From an uncultured Bifidobacterium sp. (GTDB lineage Bacteria; Actinomycetota; Actinomycetes; Actinomycetales; Bifidobacteriaceae), in the NCBI GenBank assembly GCA_937876495.1, contig CALEGL010000222.1, forward strand, positions 1-5,787: a stretch of DNA of 5,787 nucleotides, given 5' to 3'. Position numbers and translations under genes: made by a program. A model generated the notes under the pieces. It was given only the letters and a program-made list of their open reading frames with translations, had not been told where the DNA came from and made no database searches. Positions 5,617 to 5,787 of this stretch are shown here, piece after piece. Position 1 is the stretch's first letter. Every line of letters begins with the position of its first letter.

Positions 5617-5787
5617 TCAGTCCCGATACGTCCATCGCCCGGCAAGCATCGTCGCTCTGATCGTCGAAGCAAGGCCCTTCATCTCCTCGGGGGAGGATAC
5701 GTCATAGGGGCTCGACTCCATCAGCACCAGATCGGCCGGATCGCCGACCTGGGGGACGTCGCGGCCCGTCGAGGTCGAGGCCTTGAG
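5617..5787 (-). CDS. Amidohydrolase (Amidohydro_3 / YtcJ-like), C-terminal fragment
   Basis: The last 56 codons plus the stop of a minus-strand gene that enters from beyond the right edge. The translated end contains VGDPADLVLMESSPYDV (14-30 of the fragment) and a final TMLAGRWTYRD (46-56). This matches the C-terminal part of the composite beta-domain in amidohydrolases of the YtcJ type, whose usual form is PADLVVLD-x-DP-x(n)-V-x-GR-x-x-Y. These enzymes are metal-dependent hydrolases of uncertain substrate. The catalytic barrel is not in the window, so activity cannot be judged. It is convergent with the importer operon, 87 bases from the last permease stop, so it is not in the same transcript and a functional link is speculative. 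Confidence 0.8.
   Translation of the reverse strand, partial: LKASTSTGRDVPQVGDPADLVLMESSPYDVSSPEEMKGLASTIRATMLAGRWTYRD

Noticed and set aside
5310..5672. A minus-strand open frame overlapping the end of the last permease and the amidohydrolase fragment
   Set aside because: It is in a different frame from the amidohydrolase C-terminus and overlaps two better-supported genes; its translation shows no family features.

Overview
The window looks like a stretch of a GC-rich Actinomycetota chromosome. I infer this from strong G/C use in third codon positions, a threonine/serine exporter with both halves fused in one chain, a class III phosphodiesterase that resembles mycobacterial Rv0805, and a carbohydrate-type ABC importer with no ATPase gene beside it. 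The last trait is common in actinobacteria, bifidobacteria included. Bifidobacteriaceae is my best guess at family level, but it is only a guess.

Layout, left to right: (1) bases 1-960, plus strand, the 3' part of a ThrE-type threonine/serine exporter whose start lies outside the window; (2) bases 1025-1981, minus strand, convergent with it, a complete calcineurin-like phosphodiesterase of the CpdA/Rv0805 type; (3) bases 1982-2349, a 368-base divergent intergenic region rich in short inverted and direct repeats; (4) bases 2350-5529, plus strand, a three-gene importer operon: UgpB-like solute-binding lipoprotein, UgpA-like permease and UgpE-like permease, the two permease genes overlapping by 11 bases; (5) bases 5617-5787, minus strand, the C-terminal 56 codons of an Amidohydro_3 (YtcJ-like) amidohydrolase that runs off the right edge.

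How the parts may work together: the lipoprotein captures a solute outside the cell and the two permeases form the channel. The ATPase must come from elsewhere, probably a shared MsiK/UgpC-like subunit. The phosphodiesterase shares the importer's upstream region. It could tune cyclic-nucleotide signalling or cleave an imported phosphodiester; the sequence does not decide between these. A matching dyad, CACCG-N2-CGGTG, sits both upstream of the binding-protein gene and in the gap before the first permease. It is the best candidate here for an operator of a local regulator not encoded in the window. No CRISPR array, tRNA, rRNA, insertion sequence or clear phage gene was seen, and no strongly novel system is evident.
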